A stretch of 64,000 nucleotides of DNA, taken from assembly GCF_037113415.1 (NCBI RefSeq), contig NZ_CP146608.1, positions 1,880,501-1,944,500 of the forward strand. Reading direction: 5' to 3'. The translations under genes and the position numbers were made by a program. Shown here in pieces: positions 17,156 to 24,744 of the stretch. The notes beneath the pieces were generated by a model. It saw nothing but the letters and a program-made list of their open reading frames with translations. It was not told the origin of the DNA and did no database searches. Numbering within the stretch: position 1 is the stretch's first letter; the number at the start of each line of letters is the position of its first letter. The DNA comes from Devosia sp. XK-2 (lineage in GTDB: Bacteria > Pseudomonadota > Alphaproteobacteria > Rhizobiales > Devosiaceae).

Positions 17156-17962
17156 ATGACCGAGCTAAACAACGCTGATACCGAAATATCTCTGGTTGGT
17201 GGACGATCCACTGTGACCAGGTCAGGCTCCGTCGTCTTCAGGCAATCGGCGCCGTGGTCGAGAACGACCATTGCTCTGTTGCGCCATCTTGAAGCCGAGG
17301 GTTTTGAGTATGCGCCACGCGTCATCGGCAATGGTTTCGATGATCGCGGCCGGGAAATGCTCACCTTTGTCGAGGGCGAAAGCCCGCATCCCTATCCTTG
17401 GCGCGACGAGGCCCTGCCTCTCATCGGCGCGATCCTCAGGCAGTTGCACCAGGCAAGCGCCACATTTGTCCCGCCCACGGACGCGACATGGCGGCCATGG
17501 TTCGGGCGGCAAATGGGAAATCCAACGGCCATCGGCCATTGCGATACCGGCGCCTGGAACATCATCGCGCGTCGGGGCATGCCCACTGCCCTGATTGATT
17601 GGGAAGAAGCCGGCCCGGTTGATCCGCTCATTGAGCTGGCGCAGGCCTGTTGGCTCAACGCTTTGCTATTCGACGATGATCTGGCCGAAAAACTGGGGCT
17701 GGGCAGCGTAGAAGCCCGGGGCCGGCAAGTCCGGATGCTGCTCGACGGCTACGAATTACCAAAAGCGGACCGCATCGGATTTATGGGGATCGTCCGGGAT
17801 TTTGCCGTACTCAACGCCGCCAACGAAATCTCAAGCAACCTCGCCCTCCAAACCACGGACCCCTCCGGGCTTCTGGAAGCCGTCATCTGGCGCAGCCGGA
17901 GCGCAGGATGGTTGGTCCGCCACCACGACACATTGGATCGTATCGTGAACGGACACGCGTGA
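17156..17962 (+). CDS. Aminoglycoside phosphotransferase (APH)-family kinase
   Basis: A 268-residue small-molecule kinase-like protein. The Brenner-type catalytic loop is HCDTGAWN at 128-135 (Asp130 predicted catalytic, Asn135 Mg-binding) and the second metal Asp is in IDWEEAG at 147-153 (the DFG equivalent). The N-lobe is short and weakly conserved. The family includes choline, homoserine and aminoglycoside kinases; the pocket does not reveal the substrate, so no resistance claim is made. ATG 17156 has no strong SD. It is divergent from the MraY-like gene. Confidence 0.82.
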   Translation: MTELNNADTEISLVGGRSTVTRSGSVVFRQSAPWSRTTIALLRHLEAEGFEYAPRVIGNGFDDRGREMLTFVEGESPHPYPWRDEALPLIGAILRQLHQASATFVPPTDATWRPWFGRQMGNPTAIGHCDTGAWNIIARRGMPTALIDWEEAGPVDPLIELAQACWLNALLFDDDLAEKLGLGSVEARGRQVRMLLDGYELPKADRIGFMGIVRDFAVLNAANEISSNLALQTTDPSGLLEAVIWRSRSAGWLVRHHDTLDRIVNGHA

Positions 17963-18194
17963 ATGTCCGGCGTCTGGTGCGGGGTCGCTTTCTGCCGCTC
18001 CCCCACGGATTGATATTGAAATCCTTGCCGCGTTCCGGACGGACCGCGCACCAGCATGTTATGTTCACAAATGTCCCACATTGTGAATGTCTCATTCGGG
18101 CGGGAACTGGCGGCTTTCGGCACCAGGCCGGCCTATGCAGACAGTCAACCACGATCATGATAGCGCTCGACTATGTTCTTCGAGGAGCCTGACT

Positions 18195-18497
18195 TTGACC
18201 CACGCAACAGACATCCCGCCAGAGCTCGAAGCTCTGCGATCCAGCATCGACAACTTGGACGCCTCGTTGATCTTCATTCTGGCGGAACGCTTTAAGCTGA
18301 CCCAGAAGGTTGGCCAACTCAAAGCCACCAACAAGCTACCCGCGGCGGATGTTTCCCGAGAGGACTTCCAAATTTCACGACTGCGTCGGCTGGCGGGAGA
18401 AGCACAGCTCGACCCAGTGTTCGCGGAGCGCTTTCTCGGTTTCATTATCGAAGAGGTCATCCAGCACCACAGGGCCGTCGCAGGCGCAGCAGTTTGA
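18195..18497 (+). CDS. Chorismate mutase, AroQ type
   Basis: A 100-residue all-helical chorismate mutase converting chorismate to prephenate for Phe and Tyr synthesis. Expected active-site residues are visible: Arg15 (LRSSIDNLDASLI), Arg32 (LAERFKLTQKVG), Lys43 (GQLKATN), Arg55/Glu56 and Gln in EEVIQHH near the C-terminus. I start at TTG 18195, because GAGGAG lies about 8 nt upstream; the longer reading adds a non-conserved leader. It is monofunctional, with no fused prephenate dehydratase. Confidence 0.88.
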   Translation: MTHATDIPPELEALRSSIDNLDASLIFILAERFKLTQKVGQLKATNKLPAADVSREDFQISRLRRLAGEAQLDPVFAERFLGFIIEEVIQHHRAVAGAAV

Positions 18498-18561
18498 ACG
18501 GCGGGTATGGGGTCGGTTTCTGCGATCCAGCCAGTGTCCCCGATGTCGCCACCCCCTCCAG

Positions 18562-18589
18562 GCGTCACCCTCGGGCTTGACCCGAGGGC
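18562..18589 (+). repeat. Left arm, 28-bp palindromic inverted repeat
   Basis: GCGTCA followed by an 8-bp stem CCCTCGGG/CCCGAGGG with loop CTTGA and a final C. It lies 21 bp before the GIY-YIG start codon. Confidence 0.85.
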
Positions 18590-18610
18590 TCTGTACTTCA
18601 AGATGTCCGT

Positions 18611-18898
18611 ATGGGCGGCTATGTTTACATTCTTGCCGATATGCGGCGGGGGCGCACTTACATTGGCGTCACCAATGATTTGGTTCGTCGGGTGTACGAA
18701 CATCGCGAAGGCCTGGTCGCAGGCTACACCAAGTCCCCTAACATCAAGCGCCTCGTCTATTTCGAGCAGTTCGGTGATATCACTATAGCCATTCAGCGTG
18801 AGACGTCGCTCAAGCGTTGGTATAGCCGATGGAAGCAGGAACTGATCGAGCGGGATAACCCCGATTGGCGTGATCTCTGGGACGACATCGTCAAGTGA
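18611..18898 (+). CDS. GIY-YIG nuclease domain protein, 95 residues
   Basis: A stand-alone GIY-YIG domain of the short UvrC/URI type. GYVYIL at 3-8 corresponds to GIY, and TYIGVTNDLVRRVYEH carries the YIG Tyr, catalytic Arg and His. The metal-binding Glu is in IQRETSLKRW, and a tail NPDWRDLW is typical of small stand-alone members. Such proteins are predicted single-strand endonucleases and are often multicopy in alphaproteobacteria. There is no good SD before ATG 18611. The upstream palindrome may influence expression. A 28-bp inverted repeat encloses it on both sides. Confidence 0.88.
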   Translation: MGGYVYILADMRRGRTYIGVTNDLVRRVYEHREGLVAGYTKSPNIKRLVYFEQFGDITIAIQRETSLKRWYSRWKQELIERDNPDWRDLWDDIVK

Positions 18899-18901
18899 AG
18901 T

Positions 18902-18929
18902 GCCCTCGGGTCAAGCCCGAGGGTGACGC
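18902..18929 (-). repeat. Right arm, 28-bp palindromic inverted repeat
   Basis: The exact reverse complement of 18562-18589, starting 3 bp after the GIY-YIG stop codon. Its stem can also serve as a transcription terminator. Confidence 0.85.
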
Positions 18930-19021
18930 GCGGTGGGTGGGAAACAACCGATTTCAAACGCGGCGCTTAGCAGCACCAAAGTCCGCCATGGGGTCGACAG
19001 CGGCCATCTGGATTTACGGAC

Positions 19022-19171
19022 GGCACCCCCACCCTTGATCCCTCCCCACAAGGGGGGAGACGATGAACACAAGCGTTGCGGCCCTGCGCCTCCCTCCCCC
19101 TTTGTGGGGAGGGAAGCGAGATAGGACTTAGCGTCAGCTAAGTCCGTTGAATCGAGCAGGGTGGGGGTGTC
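19022..19171. mobile_element. MITE-like element with nested inverted repeats, 150 bp
   Basis: Terminal inverted repeats CACCCCCACCCT (19024-19035) and AGGGTGGGGGTG (19158-19169) extend to 14 bp with one mismatch. Inside lies a second inverted pair, CTCCCCACAAGGGGGGAG and CTCCCCCTTTGTGGGGAG, and a third hairpin GGACTTAGC-GTCA-GCTAAGTCC at 19124-19145. No ORF. This nested structure is typical of non-autonomous miniature elements; no matching transposase is in the window. Confidence 0.65.
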
Positions 19172-19660
19172 GGCCTCTCAACGCGTTGAGACGACAGCCT
19201 ATTCACAAAAATAATCCCCGCCCCCTCCAGCCTCCCCCATAATCCCCCCGTCCTCACCGACAACACGCGGTATTGACGAGATGCCGGGTGAGGAGGCAGG
19301 CCGCACGGTGTCGATCGGGCGGAGGCGTGTATGCTGACCACCGGTCGCTCAACTGAAGCGAACGGCGACAGGCGGCGATGGATGTTTCGGCATCCGGGCC
19401 AAAAGTCTGTGCCGGTCGTGGATGGGATGAGCAACCCGCAAGGGGGCCGCTCAATGCATGCGTCCGAAATCCTGTTCGTGGGAAGCGGCTTTCGCCTCTT
19501 TTTTAATTTAACCGAGGCGAAAGCCGCTTTTCACCGTGCAATCACAGGCGCCGAGCGTCGTGCGAACCTTCGGCGTGCCTCGCGCATCGCGGAACGCTCT
19601 TTGAACTTCGAGATGTCCCGAGGGGCATAAACGCTCCGGCATGGAGATTTGACGGAAAGT
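19172..19660. other. Intergenic stretch, possible non-coding RNA
   Basis: No convincing gene. A C-rich run (19216-19250) precedes TTGACG at about 19273. The segment 19280-19480 is full of short dyads and ends at the hairpin of 19483-19529. An ORF (19331-19630) has GGAGG 5 nt before its ATG, but it runs straight through the hairpin and its composition is not protein-like. I could not match this to 6S, SRP, RNase P or tmRNA. A small RNA ending at about 19506 is the best alternative. Confidence 0.35.
19483..19529. terminator. Perfect 16-bp hairpin with T-rich loop
   Basis: AAGCGGCTTTCGCCTC pairs perfectly with GAGGCGAAAGCCGCTT across a 15-nt loop beginning TTTTTT. Each arm contains a smaller GC hairpin, and the left one is followed by the T-run, so it can terminate transcription on the plus strand at about 19506 and perhaps in both directions. 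Confidence 0.65.
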
Positions 19661-19671
19661 CGCAGACGATG

Positions 19672-19740
19672 CGCGAAGCGGGTATGCGGCTCCGGTGGAG
19701 CCGCACAAGTCAAGAAGGTGCTATGCGCGAATGGCGGCAT
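19672..19740 (+). repeat. Third copy of the two-hairpin repeat
   Basis: GCGCGAAGCGG, then stem TGCGGCTCC/GGAGCCGCA (19685-19705, loop GGT), AAGAAGG, a small hairpin GTGC-TAT-GCGC, and TGGCGGCA. It shares order, spacing and loop sequences with copies at 15766-15921, while the stem bases differ. Confidence 0.65.
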
Positions 19741-19829
19741 GGTGGAATGGCCAAACCGAACGCTTCTTGTCTTTTTCGTCCACTGTGCCACCCTCCTTTT
19801 GCAAAGACTCAACTGTGAGGAGGAAGCAA

Positions 19830-20081
19830 ATGGGCTTTGACGGCGTGGGCTGGCTTGCAGCCATCATCATCGGCGGTGTTGCCGGGTGGCTGGCCAGCAT
19901 GTTCATGAAGACCGGCGGTGGCGTTCTGATGAATGTCATTCTCGGCATTGTTGGCGCCATTGTCGCCAGCCTGGTCTTCGGATTGTTGGGGATCTCTTTC
20001 GGGGGCTGGATCGGCTATCTCATTGCCGGTTTCATTGGCGCCTGCATCATCATCGCCATCGGCCGCATGGTTGCAAAATGA
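19830..20081 (+). CDS. GlsB/YeaQ/YmgE family stress-response membrane protein
   Basis: An 83-residue, very hydrophobic, glycine-rich protein with three membrane helices: AAIIIGGVAGWLASMFM, VILGIVGAIVASLVFGLLGI and GWIGYLIAGFIGACIIIAIGR. This is the transglycosylase-associated (GlsB/YeaQ/YmgE) family, usually induced by stationary phase or acid/osmotic stress; its biochemical role is unknown. GAGGAGG sits 7 nt before ATG 19830, a strong SD. The longer upstream reading frame belongs to the repeat. Two GC hairpins follow the stop. Confidence 0.88.
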   Translation: MGFDGVGWLAAIIIGGVAGWLASMFMKTGGGVLMNVILGIVGAIVASLVFGLLGISFGGWIGYLIAGFIGACIIIAIGRMVAK

Positions 20082-20091
20082 GTCTCGGGTA

Positions 20092-20149
20092 GCGCCGGCC
20101 CCGCCGGCGCCGCCCGAAAGGAATTGCGCGGAAAGCGAGTGCCGCGCAA
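20092..20149 (+). terminator. Two stem-loops after the GlsB-like gene
   Basis: GCGCCGGC/GCCGGCGC (20092-20110) and TTGCGCGG/CCGCGCAA (20124-20149), the second followed by CGTCTTTGCTG. They separate the stress gene from cysP. The T-tracts are weak, so termination is likely but not certain. Confidence 0.5.
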
Positions 20150-20273
20150 CGTCTTTGCTGCGCCCTGCCCGGCAGTAAATTACTCATCCGAAGCAAGCAT
20201 TTAGCGCTTTACCTCGCCCTTTGCTCCATCGCATCACCATCGTCAACTCGACCAAACCGATGGATTTTGCGCC

Positions 20274-21275
20274 ATGATGAACAAGCTTCTTCTCACCGCC
20301 GCTGCGGCCCTGGCCCTCTCCGCCACGCCGGTCCTGGCCCAGCCCACCGACATCCTCAATGCCTCCTATGACATTGCCCGCGAGCTGTTCGACGAGGAGA
20401 ATGCCGCCTTCGTCCCCGCCTATGAGGCGGCCAATGGCGTGACGGTCACCGTCAACCAGTCCCATGCCGGCACCTCGACCCAGGCTCGTGCCATTCTGGA
20501 GGGTCTGCCGGCCGATGTGGTCACCTTCAATCAGGTGACCGATATTGAAAAGCTCGTCGAAGGCGGCTTCGTTTCCGATGACTGGCAGAGCGAATTCCCC
20601 AACAAGGCCTCGCCCTTCTATTCGCTGCCCGCTTTCCTTGTCCGGGCCGGCAATCCCAAGAACATTGCCGATTGGGGTGATCTGGCACGCGACGATGTCT
20701 CAGTCATCTTCCCCAACCCCAAGACCTCGGGCAATGCGCGCTACACCTATCTGGCCGCCCGCGCCTGGGCCAATGAGGAATTCGGCGGCGATCAGGACAA
20801 GGTTGCCGAATATCTCACCAAGGTTTTCCTCAATGTGCCCGTGTTCGAAACCGGCGGGCGCGGCGCCACCACTGCCTTTGCCGAGCGCGGCCTGGGCGAT
20901 GTGCTGATCACCTTCGAGGCCGAGGTGCTGAGCGCAGTCAATCTCCTCGGCGCCGACAAATATGAGGCCGTGGTACCCTCCGTGAGCCTCCTGGCCGAAT
21001 TCCCGGTCGCCATTGTCGACAAGGTCGTTGATGCTCGTGGCAGCCGCGATCTGGCTCAGGCCTATCTCGACTTCCTCTATTCCGACGACGGTCAGCGCAT
21101 CGCCGCCGGCCGCAATCACCGCGTCAACAACGAAGCCGTTGCCGCCGAATTTGCCGACCGCTTCCCCGACGTGCGCCTGGTCAATGTCGATGAGGAATTC
21201 GGCGGCTGGGCCAAGGTCTCCGAAGAACATTTCGCCGAAGGCGGCCTGCTCGACCAGGTCTTCGTGAACCAATAA
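20274..21275 (+). CDS. cysP: Sulfate/thiosulfate-binding periplasmic protein
   Basis: A 333-residue solute-binding protein of the Sbp/CysP class. A signal peptide (residues 1-22, ending TPVLA) precedes ILNASYDIARELFDEENAAF, the characteristic ligand-pocket segment. Further markers are NQSHAGTSTQARAI, PNPKTSGNARYTYLAA and TFEAEVL. It delivers sulfate or thiosulfate to the CysU-CysW channel. Sbp and CysP cannot be told apart here. ATG 20274 or 20277 are both possible. A perfect stem-loop separates it from cysU, typical for stronger binding-protein expression. Confidence 0.9.
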   Translation: MMNKLLLTAAAALALSATPVLAQPTDILNASYDIARELFDEENAAFVPAYEAANGVTVTVNQSHAGTSTQARAILEGLPADVVTFNQVTDIEKLVEGGFVSDDWQSEFPNKASPFYSLPAFLVRAGNPKNIADWGDLARDDVSVIFPNPKTSGNARYTYLAARAWANEEFGGDQDKVAEYLTKVFLNVPVFETGGRGATTAFAERGLGDVLITFEAEVLSAVNLLGADKYEAVVPSVSLLAEFPVAIVDKVVDARGSRDLAQAYLDFLYSDDGQRIAAGRNHRVNNEAVAAEFADRFPDVRLVNVDEEFGGWAKVSEEHFAEGGLLDQVFVNQ

Positions 21276-21293
21276 GGCCAAGCGAAAAACCAC

Positions 21294-21320
21294 CGATGAC
21301 GCGGCATGACCGCGTCATCG
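21294..21320 (+). terminator. Intercistronic stem-loop cysP-cysU
   Basis: CGATGACGCGG and CCGCGTCATCG form a perfect 11-bp stem with loop CATGA, 18 nt after the cysP stop and 17 nt before the cysU ATG. No U-tract, so it is more likely an mRNA-stabilising hairpin than a full terminator. Confidence 0.7.
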
Positions 21321-21337
21321 GCCTTAGGGAGACGGAC

Positions 21338-22174
21338 ATGGTCAGTCGACGCACCAAGCACCTGCTGCCGGGTTTCGGCCTCACCATGGGCATCTCGCTC
21401 TTTTACATCACGCTGATCATTCTCCTGCCCATCGCCGCCATGCTGCTCAAGGTTGCCGGCATGGGCCTGCCCGAATTCTGGCGCATCATCTCCTCACGCC
21501 GCGCTGTCGCCGCTTATCAGATCACCTTTTCCTCGGCCTTCTACGCCACCATCCTCAATGGCGCCGTCGGCATGCTGCTCGCCTGGGTCCTCACCCGCTA
21601 CCGGTTCCCTGGCCGACGCCTTCTCGATGCCCTGGTGGATCTGCCCTTCGCCCTGCCGACCGCCGTCGCCGGCCTGGTTCTGGTGACGCTCTTTGCCGAT
21701 ACCGGCTGGTATGGTCAGTTTCTCGAGCCCAATGGCCTCAAGATCAACTACACCCAGGCCGGCATCGTCGCGGCCATGGCCTTCACCTCGATCCCGTTTG
21801 TCGTTCGCTCCGTTCAGCCGGTGCTTGAGGAGGTCGATGAAAGCCTGGAATCGGCCGCCGAAACGCTGGGCGCAAATCGCTGGCAGGTTTTCACCCGCAT
21901 CATCTGGCCAACCATCTTTCCCGCCTTCCTGGGCGGTTGCGTGCTCTCTTTCGCCCGCTCACTGGGCGAATTCGGCGCCGTGGTCTTCATTGCGGGCAAT
22001 CTGCCCGGGGTCACCGAGATCGTTTCTCTGCTCATCTACATTCGCCTGGACGAATACAATTATGAGGCAGCGGCGGCCCTGGCCTTCGTTCTGCTGGCCG
22101 TTGCGTTTCTCACGCTTGTGGCCACCAATGCCCTTTCGGCCTGGCAGACCCGCTACGTGGAAAGGAGCGCATAA
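21338..22174 (+). CDS. cysU: Sulfate ABC transporter permease CysU (CysT)
   Basis: A 278-residue inner-membrane permease with six predicted helices. The ATPase-docking EAA loop reads ESAAETLGANRWQVFTRI, and the downstream LSFARSLGEFGAVVFIAGN is diagnostic for sulfate permeases. ATG 21338 is preceded by AGGGAGACGGAC; an upstream Met at 21296 lies within the stem-loop and is rejected. The stop codon overlaps the cysW start by one base. Confidence 0.92.
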   Translation: MVSRRTKHLLPGFGLTMGISLFYITLIILLPIAAMLLKVAGMGLPEFWRIISSRRAVAAYQITFSSAFYATILNGAVGMLLAWVLTRYRFPGRRLLDALVDLPFALPTAVAGLVLVTLFADTGWYGQFLEPNGLKINYTQAGIVAAMAFTSIPFVVRSVQPVLEEVDESLESAAETLGANRWQVFTRIIWPTIFPAFLGGCVLSFARSLGEFGAVVFIAGNLPGVTEIVSLLIYIRLDEYNYEAAAALAFVLLAVAFLTLVATNALSAWQTRYVERSA

Positions 22175-22980
22175 TGGCTACTAGGCGCTCTCCCGCAGAA
22201 ATCGCTTTGATCGCCCTGGCCTTCCTGCTGGCCGCGGTGGTGCTGCTGGTGCCGCTGGCGCTGATCTTCTCCTTTGCTCTGCGCGAAGGGTTTGATGTCT
22301 ATCTCGCCAATATCGTCGAACCCAATACGCTCCACGCCATCTGGTTGACGGTCCTGACCGCCCTGATCGTGGTGCCCGTCAATATCGTGGTTGGTGCGGC
22401 ACTGGCCTGGCTGGTCACCCGCTATCGCTTTCGCGGCAGGCAATTGCTGATCTCCATCATTGAGCTGCCCGCTTCGATGAGCCCCATCGTCGCTGGTGTG
22501 GTCTATCTTTTCCTCTATGGTGGCCAGGGCCTGCTGGGACCTTTCCTGCAAGCCAACGCCATCCAGGTCATGTTCACCCCATTGGCCATCGTGCTGGTCA
22601 GCCTCTTCGTGACCGCCCCCTTCGCCGCCCGCGAACTCATCCCGCTGATGAGCCAGCAAGGCACTGAGGATGAAGAGGCCGCCCTCTCACTGGGCGCCAA
22701 TGGCTGGCAGATGTTCTGGCATGTCACGCTGCCCAATATTTCCTGGGCCATGGTCTATGGTGCCGTGCTCACCAATGCCCGCGTCATGGGCGAATTCGGC
22801 GCCGTCTCGGTCGTTTCCGGCGCCATTCGCGGCCAGACTAATACCCTGCCTCTCCAGATCAACCTGCTCTTCAACGATTTTAATGTGACCGGGGCCTTTG
22901 CCGCGGCCTCGACCTTGACGCTGATCGCGGTCATTACGCTGGTGCTCAAATCGGCTCTGGAGGCGCGCCGACACGCCTGA
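22174..22980 (+). CDS. cysW: Sulfate ABC transporter permease CysW
   Basis: A 268-residue permease pairing with CysU. Six helices; EAA loop EEAALSLGANGWQMFWHV, then NARVMGEFGAVSVVSGAIRG. The ATG shares its A with the cysU TAA and follows AAAGGAG. In most operons cysA (ATPase) comes next, but here the next gene is folP, so the ATP-binding subunit must be encoded elsewhere or supplied by another transporter. Confidence 0.92.
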   Translation: MATRRSPAEIALIALAFLLAAVVLLVPLALIFSFALREGFDVYLANIVEPNTLHAIWLTVLTALIVVPVNIVVGAALAWLVTRYRFRGRQLLISIIELPASMSPIVAGVVYLFLYGGQGLLGPFLQANAIQVMFTPLAIVLVSLFVTAPFAARELIPLMSQQGTEDEEAALSLGANGWQMFWHVTLPNISWAMVYGAVLTNARVMGEFGAVSVVSGAIRGQTNTLPLQINLLFNDFNVTGAFAAASTLTLIAVITLVLKSALEARRHA

Positions 22981-23063
22981 CATTCTGGGCAACAAAAAAT
23001 TGTCCACGAGCCACCGGTTGCGGGTTACACAGGACAGGCGCTGACTGTCCCTTCGGAGCTTGC

Positions 23064-23924
23064 ATGGTCCATACCCGTCACATAGTGCCGCTCGCACATC
23101 GACCGCCGCTCGTCCTCGGCCAAAGCGCGCTGATCATGGGCATTCTGAATGTCACGCCCGACAGCTTCTCCGATGGCGGCGCGCATAATGCGGTCCAAGC
23201 GGCACTGGTCCATGCCCGCCTCATGCTGGCTCAAGGCGCCGACATCATCGATATTGGCGGCGAAAGCACCCGTCCCGGCTCCGAACCCGTCGGCACCCAG
23301 GAGGAGCTCGACCGCGTCATCCCGGTCATTGAGGCCATCCGCGACGCCGGCATCGACGCGCCCATTTCCATCGACACCATGAAGCCTCTGGTCGCCCACC
23401 AGGCGCTCGAAGCGGGGGCCGACATCATCAACGACGTCAACGGCCTGCAAGGGGCGCCGGAAATGGCCGAGATAGCTGCGGTCATGGGCGTGCCAGTCAT
23501 CGCCATGCACTGGGACCGGCAATGGGCCGGCCCGACCGATCCGCTGCCCGCGATGACCGCTTATTTCAACCAGACGCTTTCCATCGCTGCCAAAGCGGGC
23601 ATAGATCCATCCCACATCGTTCTCGATCCCGGCTTCGGCTTCACCAAAACCCTGAATCAGAACTACAGCATCCTCCGCCAACTCGATGATCTGGCGCGCA
23701 CTTTCCCAGGCCAGCCCTTATTGGTCGGCACATCGCGAAAATCCATGATCGGCAAGCTGCTGGATAACAAGCCAGGCGAACGGCTGGCCGGCACCATCGC
23801 CACCACCATCCAGGGCTATGAGCGCGGCGGACACATCTTCCGTGTTCACGACGTCGCACCCAACCGCGATGCCCTTCGCGTCGCTGAGGCAACGCTGTAT
23901 GGTCCGCCGGACGAAAGAAGCTGA
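23064..23924 (+). CDS. folP: Dihydropteroate synthase
   Basis: A 286-residue TIM-barrel enzyme condensing p-aminobenzoate with 6-hydroxymethyl-dihydropterin pyrophosphate; the sulfonamide target. Family signatures: MGILNVTPDSFSDGG at 25-39, DIIDIGGESTRPG around 70, DINDVN-like ADIINDVNG, VLDPGFGFTK and GTSRKSMIG. Length is normal. First of a tight folP-folB-folK operon (2-bp gap, then a 1-bp overlap). Position 23064 is taken as the start by length; the SD is CGGAG 7 nt upstream. Confidence 0.95.
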   Translation: MVHTRHIVPLAHRPPLVLGQSALIMGILNVTPDSFSDGGAHNAVQAALVHARLMLAQGADIIDIGGESTRPGSEPVGTQEELDRVIPVIEAIRDAGIDAPISIDTMKPLVAHQALEAGADIINDVNGLQGAPEMAEIAAVMGVPVIAMHWDRQWAGPTDPLPAMTAYFNQTLSIAAKAGIDPSHIVLDPGFGFTKTLNQNYSILRQLDDLARTFPGQPLLVGTSRKSMIGKLLDNKPGERLAGTIATTIQGYERGGHIFRVHDVAPNRDALRVAEATLYGPPDERS

Positions 23925-23926
23925 CC

Positions 23927-24310
23927 ATGACAACACCTTTCACCGGCGACCGCATCGTTCTCAACGATCTGGGCTTCTACGGCTATCACGGCCTGTTTGG
24001 CGAAGAGGAACGACTCGGCCAGCGCTTCTTCATCGATCTGCAATGCGGCGTAGACCTCACGGCGCCGGGCAATAACGATGAGATCGGTCACACCGTGTCC
24101 TATGCCGACATCTATGACGTCGTGAAGGCCACATTTGAGGCCAAGCGAACCAAGCTTATCGAGGCGCTCGCGCAGAATATCGTAACCGGGCTTTTCGAGG
24201 CCTTCTCCGATATCGACTGGATCATCATCCGCGTGCGCAAACCAGAAGCGCCCATCGCCATGGTGCGCGGCGAGGCCGCCATCGAACTCCATCGGACAAG
24301 GCCCACCTGA
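23927..24310 (+). CDS. folB: Dihydroneopterin aldolase
   Basis: A 127-residue enzyme of the tunnelling-fold family, cleaving dihydroneopterin to 6-hydroxymethyl-dihydropterin. Seen: FYGYHGLFGEEERLGQRFFI at about 18-37, the active-site Glu in that GEEE stretch, HTVSYADIYDVV, a catalytic Lys region RTKLIEALAQNI, and the strand WIIIRVRKPEAPI. Its stop overlaps the folK start (TGATG), indicating translational coupling. Confidence 0.93.
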   Translation: MTTPFTGDRIVLNDLGFYGYHGLFGEEERLGQRFFIDLQCGVDLTAPGNNDEIGHTVSYADIYDVVKATFEAKRTKLIEALAQNIVTGLFEAFSDIDWIIIRVRKPEAPIAMVRGEAAIELHRTRPT

Positions 24311-24744
24311 TGCCCAACGCCTGGCTCTCCCTGGGCGCCAATATTGGCGACCCGGCCGCACAATTGGCCGAGGCGATCCGGCGCCTCGATGCGCATCCGC
24401 ACATTCGTGTCGTGACCCAGTCGAGCGTAATTCGCACCAAGGCCTGGGGCAAGACCGACCAACCCGACTTCGCCAACATGGCCGCGCATATCGATACCGA
24501 GCTATTGCCCATCGACCTGCTGCATGCCTGCCTCGATATCGAGCGCGACATGGGGCGGGTGCGTCATGAAGTCTGGGGGCCACGCCTTATCGACATTGAT
24601 CTCATCGCCTATGAGCGGGCCGAAATGGACACGACCAAGCTCACCCTGCCGCATCGCTTCGCCCATGAACGAGACTTCGTTCTTACGCCTTTGCGCGAGA
24701 TAGCCCCGGATGTGGCGGACTGGATATTGTCGCGGAAGACCTAG
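24310..24744 (+). CDS. folK: 6-hydroxymethyl-dihydropterin pyrophosphokinase
   Basis: A 144-residue HPPK that pyrophosphorylates hydroxymethyl-dihydropterin for FolP. Motifs: LSLGANIGDP near the N-terminus, the Phe/Asn segment QPDFANMAAHI, the Mg-binding GPRLIDIDLI (two catalytic Asp) and LPHRFAHERDFVLTPLREI. The start overlaps the folB stop. The gene stops at 24744, within a palindromic repeat shared with the convergent atp12 gene. Confidence 0.94.
   Translation: MPNAWLSLGANIGDPAAQLAEAIRRLDAHPHIRVVTQSSVIRTKAWGKTDQPDFANMAAHIDTELLPIDLLHACLDIERDMGRVRHEVWGPRLIDIDLIAYERAEMDTTKLTLPHRFAHERDFVLTPLREIAPDVADWILSRKT

Larger units (their letters stand above)
18562..18929. mobile_element. Palindrome-flanked GIY-YIG cassette, 368 bp
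   Basis: A perfect 28-bp inverted repeat (18562-18589 and 18902-18929) encloses a 312-bp interior that is almost entirely the 95-codon GIY-YIG nuclease gene. Each arm is itself a palindrome, CCCTCGGG-CTTGA-CCCGAGGG, preceded by GCGTCA. The layout resembles REP-type palindromes bracketing a dedicated nuclease. It could be a mobile cassette or a domesticated remnant. Target-site duplications are not evident. Confidence 0.6.

Noticed and set aside
17156..17962. Aminoglycoside-resistance kinase
   Set aside because: The catalytic motifs only place it in the broad APH superfamily, most of which act on metabolites; no resistance subfamily match is visible.
19331..19630. 99-codon ORF with GGAGG before the ATG
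   Set aside because: It reads straight through a perfect 16-bp hairpin with a T-rich loop and its sequence resembles no protein; only the SD supports it.
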